DNA from: Nigrospora sphaerica
Lineage: Eukaryota > Ascomycota > Sordariomycetes > Amphisphaeriales > Apiosporaceae
DNA: 64,000 nucleotides
Assembly (NCBI GenBank): GCA_018287875.1
Contig: JAGVVL010000013.1
Coordinates: 3,844,001-3,908,000, forward strand
Reading direction: 5' to 3'
Shown piece by piece: positions 1 through 9,506 of the stretch (position 1 is its first letter; every line of letters starts with the position of its first letter). The notes beneath the pieces were generated by a model. The model ran no database searches and was not told where the DNA came from. It worked only from the letters and a program-made list of their open reading frames with translations. The position numbers were made by a program, and so were the translations under genes.

Positions 1-30
1 CAGCCTGTCCTCCCCGTCCCAAATCACCAA

Positions 31-1444
31 ATGAAGCCCGACAGCACGCGCACCGCGGCTCTCCAGTCGGCGGCCGAGGTCGTGAGGAGCCTGGGGCAGA
101 AGCCCGAGGAGACTCTCGCGGAGCCAGAGCGCGTGGCGGCTCTCCGGGCGGCGCAGCAGCTGGTGGCAACGCTGGAGAAGCCCGAAGACGAGGTCCTCAA
201 GTTTGCGAAAAGTGCAAAGCTTACCCGAACCCCTTGAGAGGGGCCACCCCGCCGGGCCGCGGGTCTTTGTGGTTCATGGTTGCTAACCCGCCTCGCCCCA
301 GCCGGTCGTGTGGATGGCGATGCGCATCTGTGTCGACCTCGGAGTTTTCCCCATGCTGTCCGAGAAAGAGGACCTGTCCGCCGGGGAGATTGCCGTGCGC
401 ACCGGCGCCGACAAAATCTTGATCCGTGAGTAAACACACCCACTGCGTCAACATGAAAAATAGGGGGGGTCGTGCTGACACTACAGCTAAGGCCGGTTAC
501 TCCGCACCCTCGCGGCGTACAGATTCGTGGCCGAAAGGGACGCCGGTGTGTACGGCGTCACGCGATACACTGTGAACTTGAGTAAGGGGACCACGGTGGG
601 CATGGTAAAGTTCATGTAAGCCTCACCATCCTCCGGCAAACTCGGGGAAACGCCCCCGTTAACCACGACCAGCTACGACCTCGGCATGCCAACATTCGCC
701 CGAGCGCCCTCACGGTTCCAGGAAAAGGGCTACCAGAGCCCCGGGGATCCCAAGCACGGCGTCTTCCAATCCGCCTTTGCCTGCGAGGGCGAGGAGATCT
801 TCCCCTCGCTGCAGCTGCCGGGCAACGAGGCCGTCTTTGACAGCGCCCAGTCCTACTTCGAGGGCGACCGCGGCAGCCGCCCGTCCTGGGCTCAATGGTT
901 TCCGATCCGCGAAAAGCTGCTCGGCGGAGACCTGAATACCGAGACGCCCTTGCTCGTCGATGTGGCCGGCGGTCGCGGCCATGACCTCATGGAATTTCGC
1001 CAAGCGTTCAAGGACGAGCCTGGACGGCTCATTCTCCATGACACCAAGCCGGTGCCGGACTCGGCAACAGCGCTAGCGCCCGAAGTCGAGAAGGTCGCCT
1101 TGGACTTTTTCCAAGAGGCGCCAGTACGCGGGGCGCGCATCTACTTCCTCAAGTTCATCATGCACGACTACTCGGACGCCGACTTCTTGCGAATTCTCGC
1201 CCACATTAAGCAGGCCATGACGCCGGGCTACTCGTACCTCGTCGTCAACGACTTCATCCTCCCCGAGACGGGCTGCCACCAGCTGTCCGCCCAATGGGAC
1301 CTGATGGTAATGCTTTACATGTCGGGCCTGGAACGCACGGAGTCGCAATGGAAGAACCTCATGAACGCGGCGGGTCTTGACGTTGATTGCATGCACCAGT
1401 CACCGGGCGACGCGCATGGTATTCTGATGGCAACTCTCAAATGA
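31..1444 (+). CDS. SAM-dependent O-methyltransferase (fungal COMT-like)
   Basis: Four exons give a 400-aa protein: 31-213, 302-425, 492-615 and 673-1444, with phases that match. Residues around 240-250 carry the SAM-binding glycine motif (DVAGGRGHD). The segment FIMHDYSDADFLRIL is the usual post-motif region, with the catalytic-type His of plant/fungal O-methyltransferases. The N-terminal helices resemble the dimerisation domain. It probably methylates a hydroxyl on an aromatic or polyketide metabolite; the substrate cannot be read. Start is the first ATG, 31 bases from the window edge. Introns 2 and 3 have good GTGAGT/GTAAGC donors and branch sites. Intron 1 only fits in frame with a GC donor (AGT|GCAAAG) and the CAG at 299-301, so it may be a GC-AG intron. 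No partner gene is visible to the left because the window ends. Confidence 0.85.
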
Positions 1445-1591
1445 AGTCGAGAACTTGGTATTATTTACTCGTTTCAAAGAGTGACAGGATGTGTGCAAGC
1501 AGAGTTGATGCCGGCTATTTACAAGGTACCTACTGCCTAAGCTGAACAGGCAAGTCAACTGGCAAAAAGAAAACAGGAAAAGAGCACGCAC

Positions 1592-1676
1592 TGCGCCGCC
1601 CGGGGTTCGAACCCAGGTCCCACGATGATCTCAGAACGATGGGAATCGTGGATACTAACCACTGTACTAGCGGCGC
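1592..1676 (-). tRNA. tRNA-Gly(CCC) with a 13-nt intron
   Basis: On the minus strand the 7-bp acceptor stem (GCGCCGC with GCGGCGC) is perfect. The D arm is GTAC/GTAT, the anticodon stem CACGA/TCGTG, and the T arm CTGGG-TTCGAAC-CCCGG. The discriminator base is A. The anticodon loop reads TTCCCA followed by a 13-nt insertion, then the last loop base. This places anticodon CCC at 34-36 and the intron at the canonical 37/38 site. The GCGCCGC start is typical of fungal tRNA-Gly. Confidence 0.85.
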
Positions 1677-2582
1677 TTGTTTTATGGAAGATTGAGGTGT
1701 TGTCCAGGCTCAAGGGGGGGGCGGGAGAATTCGAGAATGTTGCTGTTTGATCAACTTGTTGACCGGTATAAATAGGTGCGTTTACCCCCAGGTAGCAACT
1801 GCAGGAAAGATGAAGCAAACAAACGGAGAAGGTGGGGGCATGTTTCAGGCGACCAGCATGTGCCGGCAGACCAAACGGTGTCCCGAGGAATGGACGATCG
1901 AGCATATACTGATCCTGGCATGTCTATTTAGCGCTCAAAACGTCGTCTTATCAAGGACTGGGCAGCGTGGCGGGACAAAGAATGACAACCGAGATGTGAG
2001 CAAGTGGTGCCTCCAAGCGATGGACGTCACATTCATACGGCAGCTGCACTGACTAGGGTAGCTGCTAACGCCCCTTCCCACTACTTCTGGCCCTTGATGC
2101 TTGTACCGCAAAGAAAAGGGGGGCAAAACGTTCCAAGACGTAGTGGCCTGCAACCAAATTGACTCATAAAATGGAAATATGGTTATCCCTCCAGCAAATT
2201 AAAATAGTTTTCGTGATGAACGAGTTTTGTTGGTGTAGCTTAAGCTCAACTAAAACGTACGACAGCCAACGAGACCTACCCTGCGCACCGACTACCGGCT
2301 TTGGTCCGTTAGTTACTCGGCCGCCAAAGTACTGGTGCCGAATAGGAACGCATACGAGAGACTTACTACCAGGCCCAACCACCTCCCGGAACCCATCTCA
2401 AAGTCGAGATATGTGCCCAGTTTATCTCAGCTCCTCCATATTCACCCTCTTTCAGGAGATTCGTGAAATCTCGTCTGGTACGGTACACGCCGCAGTGGGT
2501 ACACTTCGTACGGATACCGCCTGAGGAGAATATGACTAGAATCCAATACTAGGTAATGAAAAATTCTTCGATTGTAATAATA
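1677..2582. other. Gene-free stretch between tRNA-Gly and the first transposon
   Basis: About 900 bp with only short, unrecognised open frames in all six frames. There is a run of Gs near 1715 and a TATAAATA-like string near 1766, but no gene follows it. Composition becomes AT-richer toward the transposon. Confidence 0.5.
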
Positions 2583-2584
2583 TT

Positions 2585-2628
2585 GTAAGCTCGCCCCCCT
2601 ACCAAAGAGCCAACCCCCCAAACAGCCA
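2585..2628 (+). repeat. Left terminal inverted repeat of transposon A
   Basis: It is the inverse match of 4812-4855, with four transition differences and no transversions in the 44-bp core. It marks the left boundary of the element. Confidence 0.85.
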
Positions 2629-3636
2629 CTGGTTTCGGACAACAGATGAGGTAATCACAGACCTTCAACACCGAATATTTAAACAATCAGACATTTTACA
2701 GACAAGAAAATGACATCTCGAGAATCATAGTTTTCTGCTCTTTCGTTTGATACTAATATCGATAGATGAAGTGCAGCTGGCTGCCGCTCTCCTCTAAGTA
2801 ACCTAAGGTTAATCAATCCGCTCAGTCGCTAAGCAATACAACGTCACTAGGCACTAATTAACTGCCAGATTTAATTGCAAGCCTTTAAAAAGGTATACCC
2901 AGGAGCATCACCAAGCCCTCACCGAGGAGCAAAAGCGCCAGCTTATAGCGTGGGTGTTACTTTAAGGCCGCCTTAGCTGGGCTCCAACACACGGCCGCTT
3001 TTGTTAATTCGCCCAGTCCACCTTTAACACCTCCGGAAGCCACCGCCGCCTTGGAAAACGCTAGCATCACCGGTTCTTTAAGCGCTGGCCGCAGGTGAAG
3101 ACACTGGTTTCCACTGGTATAGATTTCCAGCGCCTCAACGGCGCCTCTCGTGCTAATATTAAGGAGTTCTTCGAAAGGCTAGCCTACGAAGACCTCGCCA
3201 GCATCTCACTAGAGCACACCTGGAACTTCGATAAGATAGGTGCTCAGATTGGCCTTAAAGACTACCCCTTTATTATTGGACCTGCCGCTATAAGCCAGAT
3301 CTTCGCTATGGATACGCCTCGAGGCGGGTGGGCGACCTCTCTGGAAGCAATTTTTGCCGCTGGCTGCGCACTACCTCCGCTAGTGATTTTTAAGGGCAAG
3401 GCAGTTTAACAGCAGTGGTTTAACTCTTAAGTGGATAAGCAGGACCTCGAAAGCTAGTCTTTTAAAGCTTTATAGGCTGGCTGGACTAGTAATTTAATTA
3501 CGCTACGCTAGCTAAAGCAGATATTTATGCCTCTGACGGCTCCAGAAGACCCTAAACAGTGGCGACACCTTATCCTCGATAGCTATATAAGCCACTATGT
3601 TAAGGAGTTTATAATGACCTGTTTTAAGGCATGTAT

Positions 3637-3966
3637 TGTGAGAGGCTGAGCCTTGAAGCACTATCGAAGGGGCCAAATGCTGTTTATTTTCTAGATGGGA
3701 AAGAAAGAAGAGAATCGTCCTCAGGTGGCCGGGCGCAGCGTCTCGTTAAATCTTGCGAGGCCGGACCGGAACGTTCGGATCGGAACGTTCGGACCGGAAC
3801 GTTCGGACCGGAACGTTCGGATCGCTGCTCAGCTCCCCCCTCCTAGGTCTTGACCACTAGCCTGGTGTCCGAATGGAGAGACCTACTCGGAGCCTCATAT
3901 GAGGGGTTCGTGAGACGCTCAGGCCAGGTGCGCCTGAGCCTATCTCCCAGGTCCCAACCTGTAACA
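3637..3966. repeat. Solo LTR, copy 1 (330 bp, TSD TGTAT)
   Basis: The element begins TGTGAGAGGCTG and ends CCTGTAACA (TG...CA ends). It is flanked by an exact 5-bp direct repeat TGTAT at 3632-3636 and 3967-3971. This is the signature of a solo LTR left after recombination of an LTR retrotransposon. Inside are four tandem 14-bp units (3767-3822, core GAACGTTC) and an 8-bp hairpin-forming inverted repeat at 3917-3939. A 358-bp copy occurs at 22511-22868. It sits inside transposon A, so it is the younger insertion. Confidence 0.88.
3767..3822. repeat. 14-bp tandem repeat, 4 units
   Basis: Four units of CGGAACGTTCGGAY in a row. Each contains the palindrome GAACGTTC. The second LTR copy has six units at the same place. 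Confidence 0.9.
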
Positions 3967-4811
3967 TGTATCTAGCTTAACTTTTTACTAGCTTATACTT
4001 TTTAAGTGCTGCAGCCGTTAAATCTCTGCCCTTTCTTAGTATTAAAGCGAGTTTATTAGAAATACCTATATAACGCCTGCCTTACTAGCTTAACACTGAC
4101 TTTAAAGAAGCTAGAGTTTCTAGAGGCTTAGAATAAGGCTTGCAAGGAGGCTCTGACACTAGAGCATATAACTATAGGCTAAAGAGCGACCAGCATTTAT
4201 CTTAGGGACCCTAGCAAGCCGCTTAATAGCCGACTAACGAGGCAGTATAACTGCGACAAGCTAGAGGGGTTAAATTAGTGTGTTCCGTAGCTAAGGAGGA
4301 CCTCGCTATCGCAGATATCTACTTTAAAGGTTAAGACACCGAGGACGTCACATTAGATCAGCGTTATCCACCGAGACCTTAGTGGTGTTGATCCAGTCTA
4401 TAACAACGTAACGCTACGCTAAGTGTTTTAGAAGGCTGGCAAGGCCTTAAACTAAGCGACCGCTAAGATCTCCAGTCTAAAGCACGAACGAGACCAATCA
4501 GCTACAGCACTAGATCGCTAGAAGCTCCAGAAATAGCGCAAGGTTTAGCTAACCGCTTAGGACCGTTTCATGATAATACTGGAGATGCGAAAAGTTAAAA
4601 AGGAGATGTCGACCCTTAAAGATATAGGGGGTACGGTCACTACGGAATCTGAAGCTATCCGCACAGACGGATCGGACGAAGAAGTCGATTCTAAGGTAGA
4701 AGACTGCATCATAGTCTCTTAAGATCAGTCTGCTTGTGCGTAGCTATTGTGGTTGTTGAGATATTTCAATTGATCCGTAGTGTTGCCATCGCGTGAGGTC
4801 ATCTTAACCTC

Positions 4812-4855
4812 TGGCCGTTTGGGGGGTTGGCTCTTTGGTGGGGGGGTGAGCTTAT
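4812..4855 (-). repeat. Right terminal inverted repeat of transposon A
   Basis: It is the inverse match to 2585-2628 and contains the G-rich strand of the same core. It ends the element just before a TA. Confidence 0.85.
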
Positions 4856-4947
4856 CTATAATTAAACCCCAACATCGCTCTCGGTGTCTAGATGCTCTAG
4901 GCGGTAATTAAAACCACATGTGGAAAAAAGAGTCTAAAGACTCGGAA

Positions 4948-6068
4948 TCAAAGGGAACGCTCGTCGGCGGACTCCCGGTTCCGCGTCAGCCATACCCGGG
5001 CCACCTCGTACATGCCGAGGTAGAGGCCGCTGCCCATGGCGGTCCAGCCGCTGCGCAGGACGGCGCCGCGGAAGAGGCCCGGTACGCCCTGCTCGCGGTA
5101 CACTTGGCGCGCGATGGCGACAGTGCCGGGTTTCCCGCCGGGCCGGGCCGCCTTCTTCGTCGTCGTGTTCTCGCGGGCGCCGCCCTCTTCCCGCGGGGCG
5201 CGGGAGTCGTCATCCGGGGCCCGGCCGGCCGCGAGCATCATGCGCGTCTTGACCACGTCCATGGGCGTCGTGACGACGGCGGCGAAGCTGCCGGCCAGGC
5301 CCGCGCTGACGCCCGTCACGAGCCCCGTCTCCAGCAGGCCGCGCTCGCCGCCGCCTCCTTTGAGCTGTGCCGTCGTCGCCGAACGCCGCGCCCAGACCCT
5401 CTCGCGCACGTACTCGAAAATGGGGAACTGCAGGGCGGTGAAGGGCAGGTTGCGGGCCACCATGGCCGTGTAGCCCGACATGAGGTTGCGGGCCCAGCGG
5501 GGGCCCGCCAGCTGCTTGAGGGCCTGCAGCGAGGCCGAGGCTGAGACGGCGCCCTGGCCGCTGCCGCCGCCGCCGCGGCGCTGCACCATCTGGGCGTTCT
5601 GCTTGATGACCTCGGCGGGGGTGAGGACGAGGCAGCTCGCCATCTCGGCGACGGCGCTGGCGGCCGAGTGGACGAGGGGCTGAGGCAGGCCGATGGGTGC
5701 GGCGTGGCGGCCCAGGAAGGCCTTGGCTGCCTCGTACGTGGTGAAGAAGGTGCCGGAGGCGGGAAGCGTGGCGACGATGACGATGCCGATGCCCTGGTAC
5801 AGGCCGCGGAACAGCTCGGGCGACAGGCGCCGCTGCCGAGACGCGCCCGCCTCGGCAAAGGTGCGCACAAAGTCCTGCGACTGCTGCCGCGTTTTGAGCG
5901 TGTCCAGGGGGTAGACTAACAGGTCGACGGTGAAGGCGGCCACGGCGCCGGCCTGGACGAGATGGTCAGCGAGGGTTTGGGATTGGGGCCGTTGATTGTT
6001 GGGGGCGCGCTCTTGCAGGCTCAGCACCGACTTACCACCATCACATCGCTGTTCGAACTTCCTGACAT
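4948..6068 (-). CDS. Mitochondrial carrier, S-adenosylmethionine carrier (Pet8/SAMC)-like
   Basis: Two exons, 6036-6068 and 4948-5952, encode 345 aa. The 83-bp intron has GTAAGT, a CTGAC branch site and CAG, and fuses MSGSSNSDVMV to AGAVAAFTVDLLVYPLDTLKT. All three repeats carry the carrier signature Px[DE]xx[KR]: PLDTLK, PAEVIK and PMDVVK. The stretch VARNLPFTALQFPIFEYVRE is close to the Pet8/SAMC pattern, so import of SAM into mitochondria is the best guess. The frame also runs upstream to a GTG at 6027, but the spliced ATG model is better. The protein has a Gly/Ser-rich insert after the second signature and another low-complexity loop before the last repeat. Other SLC25 substrates cannot be excluded. 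Confidence 0.85.
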
Positions 6069-7056
6069 CTCAGCTCATAGAATTGGGGGTGTATTTTGGA
6101 AATGAGTTTCCTGGCTGAGTGCATGATGGGAACTCACGCGCTGCCGCCTCGGAATTGCTCGCCGAAATTGCCAACGACTTCTTCTACCACGAACGATGAC
6201 GACACTTTGGTGGGTGGGATCCGCGCTTCAACCGGGGGAAAGCTAAGCCTTATTGTAGTGGAGTTTTGCGAAAGCCCAGCTCCAACTGCAGCAGGAATCT
6301 CGGTGTCTGCAACAGCAACAAAGACCCTGGCAATCCGGATGTACTTCATAGAGCTTCTTCCAAGAGGCCCAAATGGATATGTAGAAAGACTTTCTTCAAT
6401 CCTTTGACCCGTTTAGCTCTAATTGTTCTCTGAGCCTGGTTGCAAATTCGATTTGGTTGCGCAGACGCACCGGGCAGACCCGTTTGCCCCCCGCACTGCC
6501 TTGAAAGCTTAGGGTAGTGTAGGGAGCTTCTCTTCTCTTACTGCCACTACGAATTGCATGGAAGCTGCTAATCTTGGTCGAAGCACGAAGAACCCTAACC
6601 ACATGCATGATAGCGCACATTCTTCTTTGCCGACTAGCTCCCGTCCTTTCTGATATATTTTCATCTCCTGCATTTTATAGCTGCCCACGTTGGCCCATGA
6701 GCGTGCATGCGCCTGGGTCATGTCGTCTCCGATATGGGGTATCAATACGCGTTGCTCGAGCTTTCCCTGCCTGTCACTGCTGCAGCCTGTCGTGACGGGC
6801 CCCAGCATGCAGGCCTCTACCCTTTTATTATCGTCCCTATTCTTGCATGAAATGTAATCCAGTCGGGTTCCCTTCGTCTTCAGCATGCGCGTACCATGGA
6901 TGCTCGATTTCTGCCTCGATCGCATCTGCAACCCGTCTAGCGCCGCCTGCGCTGTTTCTGGCTCGAACAACGCCCTGCGCACCCGCGAGTACGGCTCGTG
7001 CGTCACCAGCAGTCTTTTCTCGGTGCTGTGGACGGGCGGGTCCGCAGTAGTGGACC
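6069..7056. other. Gene-free stretch
   Basis: About 990 bp upstream of the carrier gene. It holds frames up to 165 codons (6509-7006 minus), but none shows recognisable motifs or convincing splice structure. The right end borders the MITE. Confidence 0.4.
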
Positions 7057-7361
7057 TAGACTTCGGTCATGATAACCCAGCCCATAAGCCCATGCTTACC
7101 CATACGACCCATGGGCTCGATATGGGTTGCCAAGAGAACCCATGGGCTACCCATGGGTAGCTTTTACTCCACATAAAGTTTTAACGACGGCTTCTTGTTC
7201 CATATGGGTCGTTCTAGGTAGTGATTATGGAGCGTTGAGCCGACTGGACCAGAAGACTGATATTGATGATGGCGAGACATTTGACTAGGTGATTATTTGA
7301 CCGCACCCCAGTAGCTTATACTAACCCATGGGTAACCATGGGCGCCCATTACCGAAGTCTA
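7057..7361. mobile_element. hAT-type MITE (305 bp, 11-bp TIRs, 8-bp TSD)
   Basis: Perfect inverted repeats TAGACTTCGGT (7057-7067) and ACCGAAGTCTA (7351-7361) are flanked by an exact 8-bp direct repeat AGTGGACC (7049-7056 and 7362-7369). An 8-bp TSD is the hAT hallmark. The interior is non-coding and holds several near-copies of the palindrome ACCCATGGGT in subterminal positions (about 7108, 7138, 7149 and 7324), as expected for hAT transposase binding sites. It is too short to code for a transposase and must be mobilised in trans. Confidence 0.9.
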
Positions 7362-7481
7362 AGTGGACCCAGACGCGGCTCCGGGAGATCTTACCACGTC
7401 GATACTGTTCCAACACAGCCCGGCAACATTACCAGGTGCTTCGGCTTTAGCGGAAGCCAAGGTTACCATGCAACCGCATCA

Positions 7482-8408
7482 TCAAATCTCAATTCCTTTG
7501 AGATAGCTCTCGACTCCTTCTAGGGGAATGCCACGCTGCACGTTGACTGTGGCGGCGCGCTCGAAGGCGACGCCCTTCCCGGCCGCGAAGACGTTTTGGT
7601 ACTTGACCATTTTATCGTCCGGGTTCTCAGCCAGGCGCTTCTTGAGGAATTCAAGGTCCCACGCCTCCTTGCGGAACGAGACCTCTGGGAACCGCTGCTG
7701 CACCAACTCGGCCACGCGGCCATACGTGACGGTGTCTCCGGCGACGTAGACGACGGTGCGCGCCGTGTCGAGGCCGGGCCGGTACGCGAGCTCGGCCGCC
7801 ATGATGCCGATGTCGTGCGGGGTCGTGACGGATACGGCCGTGTGCCAGGAGCCGAGGCAACGCAGGGTGCGGCGCGGCAGGTCGACGGGCCCGAATTCGG
7901 GCAGGAACAGGAAGCTCATGAACAGTCCCGTCGACACGATGACCCAGTCGGTCGCCGTCTGCGCACGTAGCCGCCGCCGCACCTCGAGCTGCTCGTCGAA
8001 CAGGTCCTGCGCGCTGCCCGTGCCCACGGCGTCGTAGTCGATCCCCCACTGCCACGGGAAGTAGCGCGACACCCCCGCCGCCAGCGCTGCCTCGGCGAGC
8101 TTGCGCTGCGTGCCCGCCGGCATCGAGAACCCCGTGCATGAGATGACGGTATGGTACGGCTTGAGGATGGCTGCCAGCTCTGCAACTGTGTTTTCCGTGA
8201 CGTTGCCGGCAACGAGCTCGATGCCGAGCTCCCGGAAGCGGTCGTTCTGCTCCCTCTTGGATGCGTCCGTCGTATCTATGGTCTCCTGGCGCAGGAACAC
8301 CGAGATGGTGCCACCCTGGCGCTGCGGGTGCGCCACCAGCGCTTCCAGCACAGCAGTGCCAAGCTCACCGGCACCGAGGACGAGGATGGATGGTGATTCT
8401 CCGGCCAT
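7482..8408 (-). CDS. NmrA-like / isoflavone-reductase-like NAD(P)-binding protein
   Basis: A single exon of 308 aa starting at the ATG at 8408 (MAGESPSILVLGAGELG). The open frame continues to a TTG upstream, but ATG is the natural start. The N-terminus has the Rossmann motif GAGELGTA. The fold then follows the NmrA/isoflavone reductase plan: VISCTGFS, AAGVSRYFPWQWGIDYD and a mid-chain VSTGLFMSF region. Such proteins are either NAD(P)H-dependent reductases of aromatic compounds or redox-sensing regulators like NmrA. The sequence alone does not decide between them. It lies between the MITE and an AT-rich gap and faces no obvious partner. Confidence 0.85.
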   Translation of the reverse strand: MAGESPSILVLGAGELGTAVLEALVAHPQRQGGTISVFLRQETIDTTDASKREQNDRFRELGIELVAGNVTENTVAELAAILKPYHTVISCTGFSMPAGTQRKLAEAALAAGVSRYFPWQWGIDYDAVGTGSAQDLFDEQLEVRRRLRAQTATDWVIVSTGLFMSFLFLPEFGPVDLPRRTLRCLGSWHTAVSVTTPHDIGIMAAELAYRPGLDTARTVVYVAGDTVTYGRVAELVQQRFPEVSFRKEAWDLEFLKKRLAENPDDKMVKYQNVFAAGKGVAFERAATVNVQRGIPLEGVESYLKGIEI

Positions 8409-9506
8409 ATTTGAAGAAACTGGGGTTTTTCCCAACTGAGGGCTGTTTGAATTGCGAAACAGAGGATGCGTTGCAGTAAGGGGTTGCGGAGTCCGGCTGC
8501 TTACGCCTCGTTATATCGCATAGCGGCGGGAAATAGAATACCCGCCATGACATTCCGACGAGCCTGTGCGTCATGAATTCGTAATCCTCCCCCCCCCCCC
8601 CCCCCCCAAACCCACAAACCGCCAAAGTAGACGGGGCCATGTCTTCTTCTCTTTCCACTAGCTAGGCCATTCTTTAGGATGGATTAATAAGCCTCGCTTA
8701 TTGAGCAACTCTCTAACACACGTCTTAAATGGTCTCGCTGTGCCCATAGCTCAGTATTCAAAAACAGAATGGCGCCCTTGGGTGAAGAAAAGAAAACACA
8801 GTTAGGCCGAGTTCCAGCATGCCAAAATTCCAGTCAAGTATGTTCCTCAAGGCGATAACATGTCGACAGGCATAATGCGGAAAATAATCCCGACATGTGG
8901 CCTTTTGATCCGAGTTGTCGGCTGCGAGACATCGCAGATGATGATCGGTATTTTTATAAGAAAAAAGCAGAAATCCTGCTTCGTTTAATAAGCGGGGAAG
9001 AAGGAAAACAGAGGGAGTATAAACAAAATCGTGTTTCAAGAGGGGCAACACCAATTGCTTAAAAGACCAGATCGATCTGATAAACCAAAAAGGCGGGCGC
9101 ATCGCGACTCGGATTTTCACGATTTTGATAAGGTAAAATACGCGCAGACGGCTGAAGTTGGTGTTATGGATGCTAACTTTTGGTTGCGATGTTACACCTC
9201 CCGATCCGGCATCGCGTGCCTATACACTCCTGTCAACACCACCTTTTGCATATGTATATATGTATATCAGTCGTCCTAACGCTTGGGAGGTGAATAGATG
9301 GCAAGTGGGATTTGAAGACTCTGAGGTAACAGTTCAAGCTGTTTCTATGGGAAGTGAACCCTTTGCCATCTTGCAAAGTCTCCATGATTCCATGCTAATG
9401 GAATGAGGACCTCTTGTAAAGGCTGATTGATATTGGTCCTGAGATGCCTTTAACCTTTGGTCACTTCCCTACTCACGAGGCCGATACCGAGAGGGAATAC
9501 AGCCTG
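8409..9506. other. Gene-free stretch with a poly-C tract
   Basis: About 1.1 kb upstream of the NmrA-like gene. It holds a 19-base C run at 8589-8607 and AT-rich DNA with a TATATGTATAT stretch near 9250. No supported gene. Confidence 0.5.
8589..8607. repeat. Poly-C homopolymer (19 C)
   Basis: An uninterrupted run of 19 C, about 180 bp upstream of the NmrA-like start codon. Its length is likely to vary or be misread by sequencing. Confidence 0.9.

Larger units (their letters stand above)
2915..4720 (+). pseudogene. Broken pogo/Fot1-type transposase (CENP-B HTH + DDE_1)
   Basis: Translating across many stops gives recognisable pieces. An HTH/CENP-B-like part (ALTEEQKRQLIAWV, then RFFKRWPQVKTL) is followed by the start of a DDE_1 catalytic domain. 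The intact frame 3095-3409 holds the first catalytic Asp context (WNFDKIGAQIG), then GGWATSLEAI and ALPPLVIFKGKA, all typical of Fot1/pogo transposases. The frame breaks soon after, and the gene is split at 3636/3972 by the LTR insertion. Many of the stops sit where CAA/CAG/TGG would be expected, which suggests RIP. It cannot encode an active enzyme. Confidence 0.8.
2583..4856 (+). mobile_element. pogo/Fot-type (Tc1-mariner) DNA transposon A, degraded, split by a solo LTR
   Basis: Terminal inverted repeats of about 44 bp lie at 2585-2628 and 4812-4855. They share the core CCAAAGAGCCAACCCCCC and differ at four positions, all transitions, as RIP would produce. The extreme tips differ by one base; TA dinucleotides at 2581-2582 and 4857-4858 are the likely TA target duplication. 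Between the TIRs lies a broken transposase on the plus strand and an inserted solo LTR (3637-3966). Without the LTR and its TSD the element is about 1.94 kb, a usual length for Fot/pogo elements. Confidence 0.85.

Noticed and set aside
1760..1775. TATAAATA-like box
   Set aside because: No gene with a suitable start lies downstream on that strand.
3767..3822. CRISPR-like array in the 14-bp repeats
   Set aside because: Units are directly adjacent without spacers and the genome is eukaryotic.
3637..3966. Reading the repeated 330/358-bp unit as a small gene (71 and 88 codons)
   Set aside because: TG...CA ends, 5-bp TSDs and repeat-unit length variation mark it as a solo LTR; the frames have no protein character.
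6509..7006. 165-codon minus-strand frame as a gene
   Set aside because: No motif, no neighbours in phase, odd composition; it ends close to the MITE and looks like chance.
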